Assembly: GCF_040546685.1 (NCBI RefSeq)
Contig: NZ_JBEPOH010000001.1
Coordinates: 4,650,001 to 4,714,000, forward strand
DNA: 64,000 nucleotides
Direction of reading: 5' to 3'
From: Variovorax sp. OAS795
Lineage (GTDB): Bacteria; Pseudomonadota; Gammaproteobacteria; Burkholderiales; Burkholderiaceae_C
Positions 27,096-36,101 of the stretch are shown piece after piece. Made by a program: the position numbers and the translations under genes. Under the pieces are notes generated by a model. It saw nothing but the letters and a program-made list of their open reading frames with translations, was not told the DNA's origin and did not search any database. Each line of letters starts with the position of its first letter. The first letter of the stretch is position 1.

Positions 27096-28016
27096 TCAGT
27101 GGATTTCCGGCACGATCATGTGGGCTGGCACGGGCTGGCGCAGGTAGTCGGCATGGCGCTCCCGCGCCGGCAGTTCGACCGGCGGATGCGGCACCTCCTG
27201 GTAGGGCAGCTGGGCCAGCAGGTGGCTGATGCAGTTGAGGCGCGCCTTCTTCTTGTCGACCGCCTGCACCACCCACCAGGGCGCTTCGGGAATGTGCGTG
27301 CGCTCCAGCATGGTCTCTTTGGCCTTGGTGTATTCCTCCCAGCGGCGGCGGCTCTCCAGATCCATCGGGCTGAGCTTCCATTGCTTGAGCGGGTCGTGGA
27401 TGCGGCCGAGAAAGCGCATGTGCTGCTCGTCGTCGGTGATGGAGAACCAGTACTTGATCAGCGTGATACCCGAGCGCACCAGCATCTTCTCGAACTCCGG
27501 CACGGTGCGAAAGAACTCCTCGTACTCGTCGTCGGTGCAAAAGCCCATCACGCGCTCCACGCCGGCGCGGTTGTACCAGCTGCGGTCGAACAGAACCATC
27601 TCGCCGGCGGCCGGCAGGTGCGCGGCATAGCGCTGGAAGTACCACTGCGTGCGTTCGCGGTCGTTGGGCGCGGGCAGTGCGGCCACGCGCGCCACGCGGG
27701 GGTTCAGCCGCTGGGTGATGCGCTTGATCACGCCGCCCTTGCCTGCCGCGTCGCGGCCCTCGAACAGGATGACCACCTTCTTCTTGTGGTGCTGCACCCA
27801 GTCCTGCAGCTTCACGAGTTCGCCCTGCAGCCGGAACAGCTCCTTGAAGTAAGCCTGCCGCGCAGCCTTGTCGCCCGGGTGCGCCGCGGGTTCCAGCCCA
27901 TCGATGCCGCGGTCCTCGATCTCGAGCTCGAGCTCTTCGTCATAGCTGTCGATCAGGTCGCGTGCGATGCGTTGCATCAGGTCTTCGTGGTCGGGAAGTG
28001 CGCTCGTCAGCATCAT
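27096..28016 (-). CDS. ppk2: Polyphosphate kinase 2
   Basis: A 306-residue PPK2, close to the length of single-domain class I enzymes. Walker A is GRDAAGKGG (87-95), Walker B is DRSWYNRAGVE (144-154), and the lid motif KYWFSITDDEQ is present. PPK2 moves phosphate between polyphosphate and nucleoside di- or monophosphates, usually in the direction of NTP formation. ATG 28016 is used; the second ATG at 28013 is equally likely. Divergent from the CorA-like gene. Confidence 0.93.
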   Translation of the reverse strand: MMLTSALPDHEDLMQRIARDLIDSYDEELELEIEDRGIDGLEPAAHPGDKAARQAYFKELFRLQGELVKLQDWVQHHKKKVVILFEGRDAAGKGGVIKRITQRLNPRVARVAALPAPNDRERTQWYFQRYAAHLPAAGEMVLFDRSWYNRAGVERVMGFCTDDEYEEFFRTVPEFEKMLVRSGITLIKYWFSITDDEQHMRFLGRIHDPLKQWKLSPMDLESRRRWEEYTKAKETMLERTHIPEAPWWVVQAVDKKKARLNCISHLLAQLPYQEVPHPPVELPARERHADYLRQPVPAHMIVPEIH

Positions 28017-28167
28017 GGCAGGGCAGGTAGGAAGAGGTGGACAAGGCATGCTGCCCGCCGCACATGACCGTCGCGTGACGGACCGCGGCGCATGGACACG
28101 AAGTTGTCATGTGGCGCGAACACCATCGGGCCAACCATTCGCCCGTCTTCCCTGACCCACTCGCACC

Positions 28168-29202
28168 TTGCCGGCACTCCATGACCTGGCCGCCAACTCC
28201 TACGGCGGCGACGAAGCCGGGCTGATCTGCGGCTACCTGTTCGACGCCGGCGCGCCGGAGCCCGTGCGCGCGATCGATTCGGCCCAGGCTGCGGCCTGGC
28301 TGGGCACCGGCGCGCCCGCATCGCAAGAGCCCGCCTACTTGTGGTTGCATTTCAACCTGAGCCATGCGCACGCTGAGCGATGGCTGCTGCGCCACGCGCG
28401 GCTCTCCGACACCTTCTACGAAACGCTGCACGAGGGCTTGCCCTCCACGCGCATCGAGCGTGCGGACGATTCGCTGATCGCGGTCATCAACGACGTGCAC
28501 TTCGAGTTCAGCTTCGAGCCGTCGGACATCTCCACGCTCTGGATCAGCGTGGGCCCGCGGCTGGTGGTCACGGCGCGCGCCAAGCCACTGCGCTCGGTCG
28601 ATGCGCTGCGAACGGCCGTCAAGGCCGGCGACGCGCCGCGCTCCAGCACCGAACTGCTCGAGCACCTGCTGCGCGCACAGGCCGACGTGCTGGTGAAGAT
28701 CGTGCGCGGCGTCACGTCGCGCATCGACCGCATCGAGGACGAGCTGCTGGCCGGCCGGCTCGACCACAAGCGCGCGCGGCTCGGGGTGTTGCGCCGGCTG
28801 CTGGTGCGGTTGCAGCGCCTGCTGGCGCCCGAGCCCGCGGCCCTGTTCCGCCTGCTTCAGGGGCCACCGGCGTGGATGGCCGAGGCCGACGTGCAGGAAT
28901 TGCGCGGCTCGACCGAGGAGTTCTCGGTGGTTCTGCGCGACATGCAGGCCTTGCAGGAGCGCATCAAGCTGCTGCAGGAAGAAATTGCCGCCAACGTGAA
29001 CGAGGACAACAACCGCAGCCTGTTCGTGCTCACGGTGGTGACCGTGCTCGCGCTGCCGATCAACATCCTCGCGGGCCTGTTCGGGATGAACGTGGGCGGC
29101 ATTCCGCTGGCCGAGCACAAGCACGGGTTCTGGATCGTGGTGGCGATCGTCGCGAGTTTCACCGCCGCGGCCGCCTGGGCAGCTTTCCGCAAGAAGCGCT
29201 GA
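28168..29202 (+). CDS. CorA/ZntB-like metal ion transporter
   Basis: A 344-residue protein. The large N-terminal cytoplasmic domain ends in long helices; two C-terminal membrane segments flank the family motif, here GMNVGGIP rather than GMN-FEH-MP, which is the ZntB-like form. ZntB-like members move zinc or other divalent cations. The start is uncertain: TTG 28168 is the only good in-frame codon near the conserved N-terminus, and no ribosome site is visible. Divergent from ppk2 with a 151-nt gap. Confidence 0.85.
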   Translation: MPALHDLAANSYGGDEAGLICGYLFDAGAPEPVRAIDSAQAAAWLGTGAPASQEPAYLWLHFNLSHAHAERWLLRHARLSDTFYETLHEGLPSTRIERADDSLIAVINDVHFEFSFEPSDISTLWISVGPRLVVTARAKPLRSVDALRTAVKAGDAPRSSTELLEHLLRAQADVLVKIVRGVTSRIDRIEDELLAGRLDHKRARLGVLRRLLVRLQRLLAPEPAALFRLLQGPPAWMAEADVQELRGSTEEFSVVLRDMQALQERIKLLQEEIAANVNEDNNRSLFVLTVVTVLALPINILAGLFGMNVGGIPLAEHKHGFWIVVAIVASFTAAAAWAAFRKKR

Positions 29203-29224
29203 ACCGCGCCGGCACGCGCAGTAA

Positions 29225-29243
29225 TGCTATTTATTTAATAGCA
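29225..29243. repeat. A+T-rich 7-bp hairpin TGCTATT/AATAGCA
   Basis: A perfect stem TGCTATT - TATTT loop - AATAGCA between the CorA-like and PHP genes. A third copy of the heptamer AATAGCA follows at 29249-29255. It stands out in a G+C-rich region. Similar GCTAT-type small palindromes occur between genes in Comamonadaceae as I recall; a short related form, TATC-AAAAA-GATA, lies at 37087-37099 before ribF. No T-run, so it is not a classical terminator. Confidence 0.5.
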
Positions 29244-29298
29244 ACCCCAATAGCATCCATGCGCCCGCATCGATTTCCAGACCCAATAGAATGACGAT

Positions 29299-30156
29299 GT
29301 GTCCACCATTCTCAACGCCGATCTGCACTGCCACTCCGTGGTCTCCGACGGCACGCTGACGCCCGAAGAACTGGCCGCGCGCGCGGCAGCCAACGGCGTC
29401 GAGCTCTGGGCGCTCACCGACCACGACGAGGTCGGCGGCCAGCACCGCGCGGCTGCCGCTGCGCGCGCCAACGGCCTGCGCTATCTCACCGGCACCGAGA
29501 TCTCGGTCACTTTCGCCAACGAGACGGTGCACATCGTCGGGCTGGGCTTCGACGCGGACGACGCCGCGATGACCCAGGGCCTGTACGACACGCGCGGCGG
29601 CCGCGGCAAGCGCGCGCAGGAAATGGCCGAGGGGCTGGCCAGGGTCGGCATCCACGGTGCCTACGAAGGCGCGCTCAAGTTCGTCGGCAACCCCGAGCTG
29701 ATCTCGCGCACCCACTTTGCGCGCTTCCTGGTCGAGCAGGGGCACTGCCGCGACACCTCCGAGGTGTTCCGCAAGTACCTGACAGAAGGCAAGCCCGGCT
29801 ACGTGCCGCACCGCTGGGCGTCGCTGAAGGATGCGGTGAAGTGGATCACGGCCGCCAAGGGCATGGCCGTCATTGCGCATCCCGGGCGCTACAAGTTCAC
29901 CGCCAACGAGGAATACGCGCTGTTCCTCGAATTCAAGGCGCATGGCGGACGGGCGATCGAGGTCGTCACCGGCAGCCATACGACAGCCGAATACGTCGAG
30001 TACGCCGACAAGGCGCTCGAATTCGATTTCGCCGCCTCGCGCGGCAGCGATTTCCACAGCCCGGGCGAAAGCCATTGCGATCTCGGCAAGCTGCCACCGT
30101 TGCCCGGCGCGCTCACGCCGGTGTGGGAACTGCTCAGCGACCGAATCCAGCAGTGA
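29299..30156 (+). CDS. PHP domain phosphoesterase, YciV/RNase AM-like
   Basis: A 285-residue PHP protein. Metal ligands of the family are visible: His10 and His12 in DLHCHS, Asp17, Asp41-His42-Asp43 in LTDHDEV, His in IAHPGRYK, and the C-terminal SDFHSP. The E. coli homologue (YciV/TrpH, RNase AM) removes 5' nucleotides from RNA ends and hydrolyses 3',5'-nucleoside bisphosphates. GTG 29299 is the start. The linkage to a YciO-type gene, also seen in E. coli, supports this group. Stop overlaps the EamA gene start (GTGA). Confidence 0.9.
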   Translation: MSTILNADLHCHSVVSDGTLTPEELAARAAANGVELWALTDHDEVGGQHRAAAAARANGLRYLTGTEISVTFANETVHIVGLGFDADDAAMTQGLYDTRGGRGKRAQEMAEGLARVGIHGAYEGALKFVGNPELISRTHFARFLVEQGHCRDTSEVFRKYLTEGKPGYVPHRWASLKDAVKWITAAKGMAVIAHPGRYKFTANEEYALFLEFKAHGGRAIEVVTGSHTTAEYVEYADKALEFDFAASRGSDFHSPGESHCDLGKLPPLPGALTPVWELLSDRIQQ

Positions 30157-31130
30157 GCCAGAGCCCCGGGCCCGGCACCGACAGCGCAGCCACAGCGGCA
30201 CTCGCGAACGCCCGCGCCGCTTCGCGCCAAGCGCGCGACGCGGAGTCCGGACGCATCCTCGCGGGCATCGGCCTGGTGCTGGTGGCCGTCGCCTGCTTTG
30301 CCACGCTCGACACCGCCACTAAGACTTCGACCGCCGCCGTGCCCATCCTCATGGGCGTGTGGTTCCGCTATGCCTTCCAGGCCGTGGCCACCACCGCGGT
30401 GCTGCTGCCGCGGCATGGCACCGCACTGCTGCGCACGCAGCACCCGCGCTACCAGCTGCTGCGCGGCGCACTGCTGCTGGTGTCGAGCACGCTGGCCTTC
30501 CTGAGCCTGCGCTACATGCCGCTGGCCGAGTTCACGTCGATCGTGCTGATTGCGCCGCTGGTCATCACGCTGCTAGCGGCCACCACGCTCAAGGAATATG
30601 TCTCGCCGCTGCGCTGGACGCTGGTGGCCGGAGGCTTCATCGGCACGCTGGTCATCCTGCGGCCGGGCGGCGATGCATTCAGCTGGGCCGTGCTGCTGCC
30701 TGTGGGGCTGGTGCTGACCAATGCATGGTTCCAGGTGCTCACCAGCAAGCTGGCGCAAACCGAGAACCCGCTGACCATGCATTTCTACACCGGCTGGGTC
30801 GGCGCGCTGATTGCCTCGCTGACCCTGCCCTTTGTGTGGACCGCGCTGCCGTCGTGGCATTGGTGGGCCTTGCTGTGCCTGATGGGGTTCATGGGCACCG
30901 TGGGGCATTTCATTCTCATCCTCGCCTACCAGCGCGCGCCGGCCTCCACGCTCACGCCGTATCTCTACGCGCAGATCGCCTTTGCCATGCTCGGCGGCTG
31001 GCTCGTCTTCTCGCATGTGCCCGACCGTTTCTCGCTCATCGGCATGGCGATGATCGCCGTGTGCGGCGCCGCCGGCGCCTGGCTCACGGTGCGCGAGCGC
31101 CGCGTGCCCATCGAACCGGCGGAATCCTGA
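30153..31130 (+). CDS. EamA/DMT family transporter
   Basis: A 325-residue protein with ten predicted membrane segments in two EamA repeats, after a soluble N-terminal tail of about 35 residues. Typical RhaT/EamA features: ATLDTATK in segment 1, and RYMPLAEFTSIVLIAPLV in segments 3-4. Probably an exporter of a small metabolite; substrate unknown. GTG at 30153 overlaps the stop of the PHP gene by 4 nt, which decides the start. Confidence 0.88.
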   Translation: MSQSPGPGTDSAATAALANARAASRQARDAESGRILAGIGLVLVAVACFATLDTATKTSTAAVPILMGVWFRYAFQAVATTAVLLPRHGTALLRTQHPRYQLLRGALLLVSSTLAFLSLRYMPLAEFTSIVLIAPLVITLLAATTLKEYVSPLRWTLVAGGFIGTLVILRPGGDAFSWAVLLPVGLVLTNAWFQVLTSKLAQTENPLTMHFYTGWVGALIASLTLPFVWTALPSWHWWALLCLMGFMGTVGHFILILAYQRAPASTLTPYLYAQIAFAMLGGWLVFSHVPDRFSLIGMAMIAVCGAAGAWLTVRERRVPIEPAES

Positions 31131-31148
31131 TCAGGAGTTTTTTTCCTC

Positions 31149-31784
31149 ATGGCCCAGTACTTCGAAGTCCATCCCGAGAACCCCCAGCAACGCTTGCTGA
31201 AGCAGGCCGCGGCGCTGCTGCAGCGCGGCGAGATCGTGGCCGTGCCCACCGATTCGAGCTACGCGCTGGCCTGCCACCTGGACGACAAGGACGCCGTCGA
31301 CCAGTTGCGGCGCATCCGCCAGGTCGACGAGAAGCACCACCTCACGCTGATCTGCCGCGACCTGAGCGAACTGGCCAACTACGCGCGTGTCGACAACAAG
31401 CAGTACCGGCTGCTGAAGGCCGCGACACCGGGGCCCTACACCTTCCTGCTCGAAGCCACCAAGGAGGTGCCGCGGCGCGTGAGCCATCCGCAGCGCAAGA
31501 CCATCGGCCTGCGCGTGCCCGACCACAAGGTGCTGCTCGAACTGCTGATGCTGCACGGCGCGCCGCTGCTGGCCACCACGCTGATCGCGCCCGGAGAAAC
31601 GGAGGCGCTGAACGACGCGCAGACCATCCGCGAGCGCTTCGAGAAACAGATCGGCGCCGTCATCGACGCGGGCGCCTGCCCGTCGCAACCCACCACCGTG
31701 GTCGATCTCACGCCCATGGGCTCGGGCGACGATCCGGTCGTGGTGCGGCAAGGCCGCGGCGCGCTGGCGGTGCTCGGCCTCTGA
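31149..31784 (+). CDS. Sua5/YciO/YrdC family L-threonylcarbamoyladenylate synthase-like protein
   Basis: A 211-residue YrdC-fold protein. KQAAALLQRGEIVAVPTDS carries the nucleotide-binding start, followed by KHHLTLICRDLSEL and GPYTFLLEATKEVPRR. The sequence resembles the YciO branch, whose members bind RNA and are related to but distinct from TsaC, which makes threonylcarbamoyl-AMP for tRNA t6A. I assign the family, not the reaction. An AGGAG lies 12 nt before ATG 31149. Lies between EamA and M50 genes in one plus-strand run. Confidence 0.9.
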   Translation: MAQYFEVHPENPQQRLLKQAAALLQRGEIVAVPTDSSYALACHLDDKDAVDQLRRIRQVDEKHHLTLICRDLSELANYARVDNKQYRLLKAATPGPYTFLLEATKEVPRRVSHPQRKTIGLRVPDHKVLLELLMLHGAPLLATTLIAPGETEALNDAQTIRERFEKQIGAVIDAGACPSQPTTVVDLTPMGSGDDPVVVRQGRGALAVLGL

Positions 31785-31828
31785 CAAGCGGCACCGGGGC
31801 CTTCAACTCTGTCTGAGACAATTGCACA

Positions 31829-32500
31829 GTGGATATTTCCAACCTGATACAGACCGTACTTATTTACGCACTGCCCGTGATCTTCGCGATCACGGTGCAT
31901 GAAGCGGCGCACGGCTATGTGGCGCGTTATTTCGGCGACAACACCGCCGAAGTGATGGGCCGCGTGACGCTCAATCCCATGAAGCACATCGATCCCATCG
32001 GGACCATCCTGATGCCGCTGATGCTCTACTTTGCCACCTCTGGAGCCTTTCTCTTCGGGTATGCCAAACCGGTGCCGGTGAACTTCGGCCGCCTGCGCCA
32101 TCCGAAGCGCGACATGATCTGGGTGGCCCTGGCCGGGCCGGCATCGAATTTCGTGCAGGCCATTTTTTGGGCGCTGGTGTTGGTCGCACTCATTGCGGCC
32201 GGCGTGAATGAAACCTTTTTCATCAAGATGGCGCAAGGCGGCGTGCTGGTGAACCTCGTCATGTGGGCTTTCAACCTATTTCCGCTGCCTCCGCTGGACG
32301 GCGGCCGGGTGCTCGCGGGGCTGCTCCCCAACGGCCCGGCGCAGAACTTCCTCGCACGCATCGAGCCCTTCGGGTTCTTCATCGTGATGGGCCTGGTGAT
32401 CGCGGGCGTCGTCAGCACTTTCTGGCTGCGCCCACTGATGGACGTCGGCTACATGGTCATCAACCTGCTCATCTCTCCGCTCACGGCCTTGCTAGGTTAA
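31829..32500 (+). CDS. Site-2 protease family (M50B) membrane metalloprotease
   Basis: A 223-residue membrane protease. Zinc ligands His24 and His28 with Glu25 are in HEAAH; the third ligand Asp157 is in FPLPPLDGGRV. No PDZ domain. This compact type is found before trpS in many proteobacteria; its substrate is unknown. GTG 31829 is used. It ends 12 nt before trpS, so the two are co-transcribed. Confidence 0.92.
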   Translation: MDISNLIQTVLIYALPVIFAITVHEAAHGYVARYFGDNTAEVMGRVTLNPMKHIDPIGTILMPLMLYFATSGAFLFGYAKPVPVNFGRLRHPKRDMIWVALAGPASNFVQAIFWALVLVALIAAGVNETFFIKMAQGGVLVNLVMWAFNLFPLPPLDGGRVLAGLLPNGPAQNFLARIEPFGFFIVMGLVIAGVVSTFWLRPLMDVGYMVINLLISPLTALLG

Positions 32501-32512
32501 GTTCACTCTCCC

Positions 32513-33841
32513 ATGGCTACCTCCCCCTCCGCTCCCCTGCGCGTCCTGACCGGCATCACGCCGTCGGGCACCCCGCACCTCGGCAACTACGTCGGCTCGA
32601 TCCGCCATTCGGTGCGGCAGAGCGTCGCGCCGGGCGTGGAGAGTTTCTTCTTCCTGGCCGACTACCACGCGCTCATCAAGGTGCAGGAGCCGGCGCTGAT
32701 CCAGCGCTCCACGCTCGAGATTGCCGCGAGCTGGCTGGCCTGCGGGCTCGACCCCGAACGCGTCACCTTCTATCGCCAGTCCGACGTCGTCGAGATCCCC
32801 GAACTCACCTGGTTTCTTACCTGCGTGACCGGCAAGGGCGTGCTCAACCGCGCGCACGCCTACAAGGCGCAGCTCGACAAGAACATCGCCAAGGGCGAAG
32901 ACCCGGACGCCGACGTGACCGCCGGCCTCTTCATGTACCCGGTGCTGATGGGCGCCGACATCCTGATGTTCAACGCGCACAAGGTGCCCGTGGGCCGTGA
33001 CCAGGTGCAGCACATCGAAATGGCGCGCGACATGGCGCAGCGTTTCAACCACCAGTACGGCGAGCACTTCACACTGCCCGAAGCCGAGATCGACGACGCT
33101 GTGGCCACGCTGCCCGGCCTGGACGGCCGCAAGATGAGCAAGAGCTATGGCAACACGATCGCCATGTTCGCGCCGCGCGCGCAGCTGCAAAAGCAGATCG
33201 CCAGCATCGTGACCGACTCGCGCGCCCCCGGCGAGCCCAAGGACACCGAGGGCTCGGCGCTGTTCCAGATCTACCAGGCCTTTGCCACCGCCGACGAAAC
33301 CGAGGCGCTGCGCAAGGCCTTTGCCGAAGGCATCGGCTGGGGCGACGCGAAGCAGATGCTGTTCGAGCGCATCGACCTCGAAGTGGCGCCGCTGCGCGCG
33401 CGCTACGAAGCGCTGATGAACGACCCGGCGGAGATCGAGCGCATCCTGCTCGTCGGCGCCGAAAAGGCCCGTAAGCTCGCGCGCCCCTTCATGGCCGAGC
33501 TGCGCCATGCGGTGGGCCTGCGCAACCTTGCGGCGGGTAGCGTCAAGGCCGGCGCGCGCAAGGCCAAGGTGGCCAGGCCAAGCTTCAAGCAGTACCGCGA
33601 GCGCGATGGCCTGTTCTATTTCAAGCTGCTCGATGCGCAGGGCGCAGCCTTGCTGCAGAGCCGCGGCTTTGCCTCGCCGCAAGAGGCCGGCCGCGCCATT
33701 GCCGCCCTGCAGCAGCAGCGCGGCGCGGCGCTGGCCGGGATGGCCGATCAGCTCGAGCCCTCGAGCCCCGAAGAATTGCGCGCCGCGAACGAGGCGCTGG
33801 AAGCACTGGCGGAAGCAACGGCCCCTACCAACGGGAGCTGA
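32513..33841 (+). CDS. trpS: Tryptophan-tRNA ligase with a C-terminal DUF1508-like extension
   Basis: A 442-residue class I synthetase. The HIGH motif appears as HLGN (22-25) after TGITPSG, and KMSKS is at 207-211. The catalytic core ends near residue 340, the normal length of bacterial TrpRS (about 335). A further 100 residues follow: a basic linker (KAGARKAKVARP) and a segment at 356-400 (FKQYRERDGLFYFKLLDAQG) that resembles the YegP/DUF1508 repeat, then an acidic helix. The extension is discussed as a finding. Charges tRNA-Trp; essential. Confidence 0.95.
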   Translation: MATSPSAPLRVLTGITPSGTPHLGNYVGSIRHSVRQSVAPGVESFFFLADYHALIKVQEPALIQRSTLEIAASWLACGLDPERVTFYRQSDVVEIPELTWFLTCVTGKGVLNRAHAYKAQLDKNIAKGEDPDADVTAGLFMYPVLMGADILMFNAHKVPVGRDQVQHIEMARDMAQRFNHQYGEHFTLPEAEIDDAVATLPGLDGRKMSKSYGNTIAMFAPRAQLQKQIASIVTDSRAPGEPKDTEGSALFQIYQAFATADETEALRKAFAEGIGWGDAKQMLFERIDLEVAPLRARYEALMNDPAEIERILLVGAEKARKLARPFMAELRHAVGLRNLAAGSVKAGARKAKVARPSFKQYRERDGLFYFKLLDAQGAALLQSRGFASPQEAGRAIAALQQQRGAALAGMADQLEPSSPEELRAANEALEALAEATAPTNGS

Positions 33842-33913
33842 CCCGGCCATATCCATCGGCTTACCCGCCGAGGAAAAACGAGAGAAGACGGTGCGATCAC
33901 TAAGGAAGAAAAC

Positions 33914-34516
33914 ATGAGCATTTATGTCATCGACGACCACCCCCTGATGCGCGACGCCATCGTGATGGTGTTGCGTCGCCTGCGGCCGGCCGAGAATATC
34001 GTCGAGCTCGAGCGTCTCGACAAGCTCGCGAGTTCGGTCCAGCAGCGCGGTGCGCCCACCCTCTTCTGCCTGGACCTGAAGCTGCCCGACACCAACGGCG
34101 TTTCCGGCGTGGTCGCCGTCAAGCAGGTGTATCCCAACGTGCCGATCGCCGTGTATTCGGCAGCGCCGGCGGCGGACATGGAAGACGCCTGCATCGAAGC
34201 GGGTGCCGACACCTACATCGAGAAATCGGCGAGCTCCGCCGAGCTGGCCGCGGCCCTGCGCGGCCTGCTGATGGCCGGCTCCGAAGAGGCCGACGAGCCC
34301 GCGCTGGCCAGCAACAGCAAGCTCTCCAAGCGCCAGACGCAGTTGATCGCGATGCTCGACAAGGGCATGAGCAACCGCGACATCGCCACCGACCTGGAGA
34401 TCAGCGAGCACACGGTGAAGGTGCACCTGTGGCGCCTGTTCCGCCGCCTGGGCGTGAAGAGCCGCACGCAGGCGCTGCACTATGCGCGCACCAATGGGTT
34501 GATCTCGAACAATTAG
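33914..34516 (+). CDS. LuxR-type response regulator
   Basis: A 200-residue regulator: receiver domain with Asp7-Asp8 and phosphoacceptor Asp54 in FCLDLKLPD, then a LuxR helix-turn-helix (LSKRQTQLIAMLDKGMSNRDIA, HTVKVHLWRLFRRLG) from about residue 136. AAGGA precedes ATG 33914. The convergent histidine kinase gene at 34689-36101 is a likely partner, though the kinase is of the HisKA class, so pairing is an inference from position. Confidence 0.92.
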   Translation: MSIYVIDDHPLMRDAIVMVLRRLRPAENIVELERLDKLASSVQQRGAPTLFCLDLKLPDTNGVSGVVAVKQVYPNVPIAVYSAAPAADMEDACIEAGADTYIEKSASSAELAAALRGLLMAGSEEADEPALASNSKLSKRQTQLIAMLDKGMSNRDIATDLEISEHTVKVHLWRLFRRLGVKSRTQALHYARTNGLISNN

Positions 34517-34534
34517 AGCTCGCCCCCAGGCTCC

Positions 34535-34609
34535 GCGCACTTCGTGCGCTCCTCCCTCCCCCTACCGGGGGCAACACCAGAGGCCCGGCAAAGCCGGTTC
34601 CTCGGTGTT
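34535..34609 (+). repeat. Dispersed three-hairpin element, copy A
   Basis: A 75-nt element directly after the response regulator gene. Hairpin 1 is GCGCAC-TTC-GTGCGC (34535-34549), hairpin 2 is CCCCC-TACC-GGGGG (34558-34571), and hairpin 3 is a nested stem at 34573-34609: AACACC, bulged A, GAGG, then CCGGC-AAA-GCCGG, TT, CCTC, GGTGTT. The same layout and spacing occur in copy B at 60419-60493. Probably a small non-coding mobile or REP-like repeat of this lineage. Confidence 0.85.
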
Positions 34610-34645
34610 TCTGGAAGGGACAGGTCGGCCGTTAGGAGGCTGCTG

Positions 34646-34672
34646 AAAACCGCGCTCTTGCGCGGTTTTTTT
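34646..34672. terminator. Bidirectional rho-independent terminator
   Basis: Stem ACCGCG (34649-34654) and CGCGGT (34661-34666) with a six-base loop, with four A on the left and seven T on the right, so it can work in both directions. It sits between the convergent response regulator and histidine kinase genes and ends both transcripts. Confidence 0.85.
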
Positions 34673-34688
34673 ATGGGTGCGGGAGTCG

Positions 34689-36101
34689 TCAGCCGCCGGA
34701 GGCGCTGACGCGGGCTTGGGCGACGGCTTCGTCGGCGTCGTGCAGTGCGACGCGGAAGACGCTGCCGCTGCCGAGGCGGGAGCGCACGCTGACGGGGTGG
34801 CCGAGCACGTGGGAGAGGCGGGCGACGATGGCCAGGCCGAGGCCGAAGCCGTCGGACGTGCCGGCATGGTCGGCCACCTTGTAGAACTCCAGGAACACGT
34901 CGCGCAGGTTCTCGGGCGCAATGCCGATGCCGGTGTCCCACACCTCGATGCGCAGGTCCTCGCCCGCTCCGCGCGAGGCCAGCAGCACGCCACCGTCGGC
35001 GGTGTACTTGATGGCGTTGGCCAGCAGGTTGCCGATCATGCGGCGCACGCGGATCGGATCGGTGAGAAAGCTGCCTTCGGTCACGTGCACGCGGAAGTCC
35101 AGGCCGCGGCTTTCGGCCACAGGACGGTATTGCAGCTCCAGGTCATGCAGCAGCTCGCCCACGTCCACGCGCTCGATGTGCAGCCGCACCTGGCCCGAGT
35201 CGATGCGCGCCAGGTCGAACATCGAATCGAACAGCGCGTTCACGGCATGCGTCGCGCGAACGATCTTGGGCGCGAGTTCCAGCACCAGCTCGGGCTCGTT
35301 GCGCAGCCAGTCGGCATAGAGCGACAGTGCCAGCACGGGCTGGCGCATGTCGTGCGCGGCGCTGGCGAGAAAGCGGTTCTTCATCGCCACCGCCGCGACC
35401 GCCGCTTGCCTCTGCTGGGTCAACGACTTGATCAGGATGTGGTTGTGGAACAGCAGCTCCAGACTGTTGCGCGCCGTCTCGTGGATGTGACGCCCCGCCC
35501 GCAGCAGCAGGAACCAATGCAGGATGGGCAGGATGGGCATCAGGAAGCCGTACTGGAAATGCGGCTCCACGATGTTGATGCTCAAGAGCCGGATCAGCAC
35601 CGCGCCCAGCATCGTGATGAACAGCGTATTGACGTAGCGCTTGAGCAGTGGCGGATGCAGCGCCAGCCCGTTGAGCGGAAAGGTGCCCACGCCGGCCACG
35701 ATCAGCCAGCTCATGAACTGGTTGACCTGCGGCGTGCGCTCGAAGAACAGGAGGACCGACGTGCCCCAGACCACCGCGCTGGTGCTCCAGATGAAGCCGT
35801 AGCGTTCGGTGAACTGCTGCTGCGCGGCCGCGCTCCGGCCCGCATAGCGCACGGCATAGACCTGGGCGCCCCACGCGCGGCATGCGGTGGCAATGAGGCC
35901 GGCGGCCAGCCACGTGAGCAGTTCCCAATGCGGGATGTAGCTCCAGTTCAGCCCGACCATCAGCGGCATGAGCGCCGCCGAGACGATGTAGGAGCCTCGC
36001 GCCGAGCGCATCAGGCTGCGGATCAGTTCGCCGCGTACCCACGATTCAGCTTCGTCGGCCGAAGCCGGAACCGGTGTGCTCGCGATCGACGCATTGGCCA
36101 T
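34689..36101 (-). CDS. Sensor histidine kinase with multi-pass membrane domain
   Basis: A 470-residue kinase. Residues 35-205 hold five or six membrane segments with short loops and no large periplasmic domain, so it probably senses a membrane or intracellular signal. A HisKA domain with His250 in SAAHDMRQP and an HATPase_c domain (NLLANAIKYTADGG, DTGIGI, GFGLGLAIV) follow. The AHDMRQPVLAL form of the H-box is common in hybrid-kinase-like proteins linked to LuxR regulators. Convergent with the regulator at 33914. Confidence 0.92.
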   Translation of the reverse strand: MANASIASTPVPASADEAESWVRGELIRSLMRSARGSYIVSAALMPLMVGLNWSYIPHWELLTWLAAGLIATACRAWGAQVYAVRYAGRSAAAQQQFTERYGFIWSTSAVVWGTSVLLFFERTPQVNQFMSWLIVAGVGTFPLNGLALHPPLLKRYVNTLFITMLGAVLIRLLSINIVEPHFQYGFLMPILPILHWFLLLRAGRHIHETARNSLELLFHNHILIKSLTQQRQAAVAAVAMKNRFLASAAHDMRQPVLALSLYADWLRNEPELVLELAPKIVRATHAVNALFDSMFDLARIDSGQVRLHIERVDVGELLHDLELQYRPVAESRGLDFRVHVTEGSFLTDPIRVRRMIGNLLANAIKYTADGGVLLASRGAGEDLRIEVWDTGIGIAPENLRDVFLEFYKVADHAGTSDGFGLGLAIVARLSHVLGHPVSVRSRLGSGSVFRVALHDADEAVAQARVSASGG

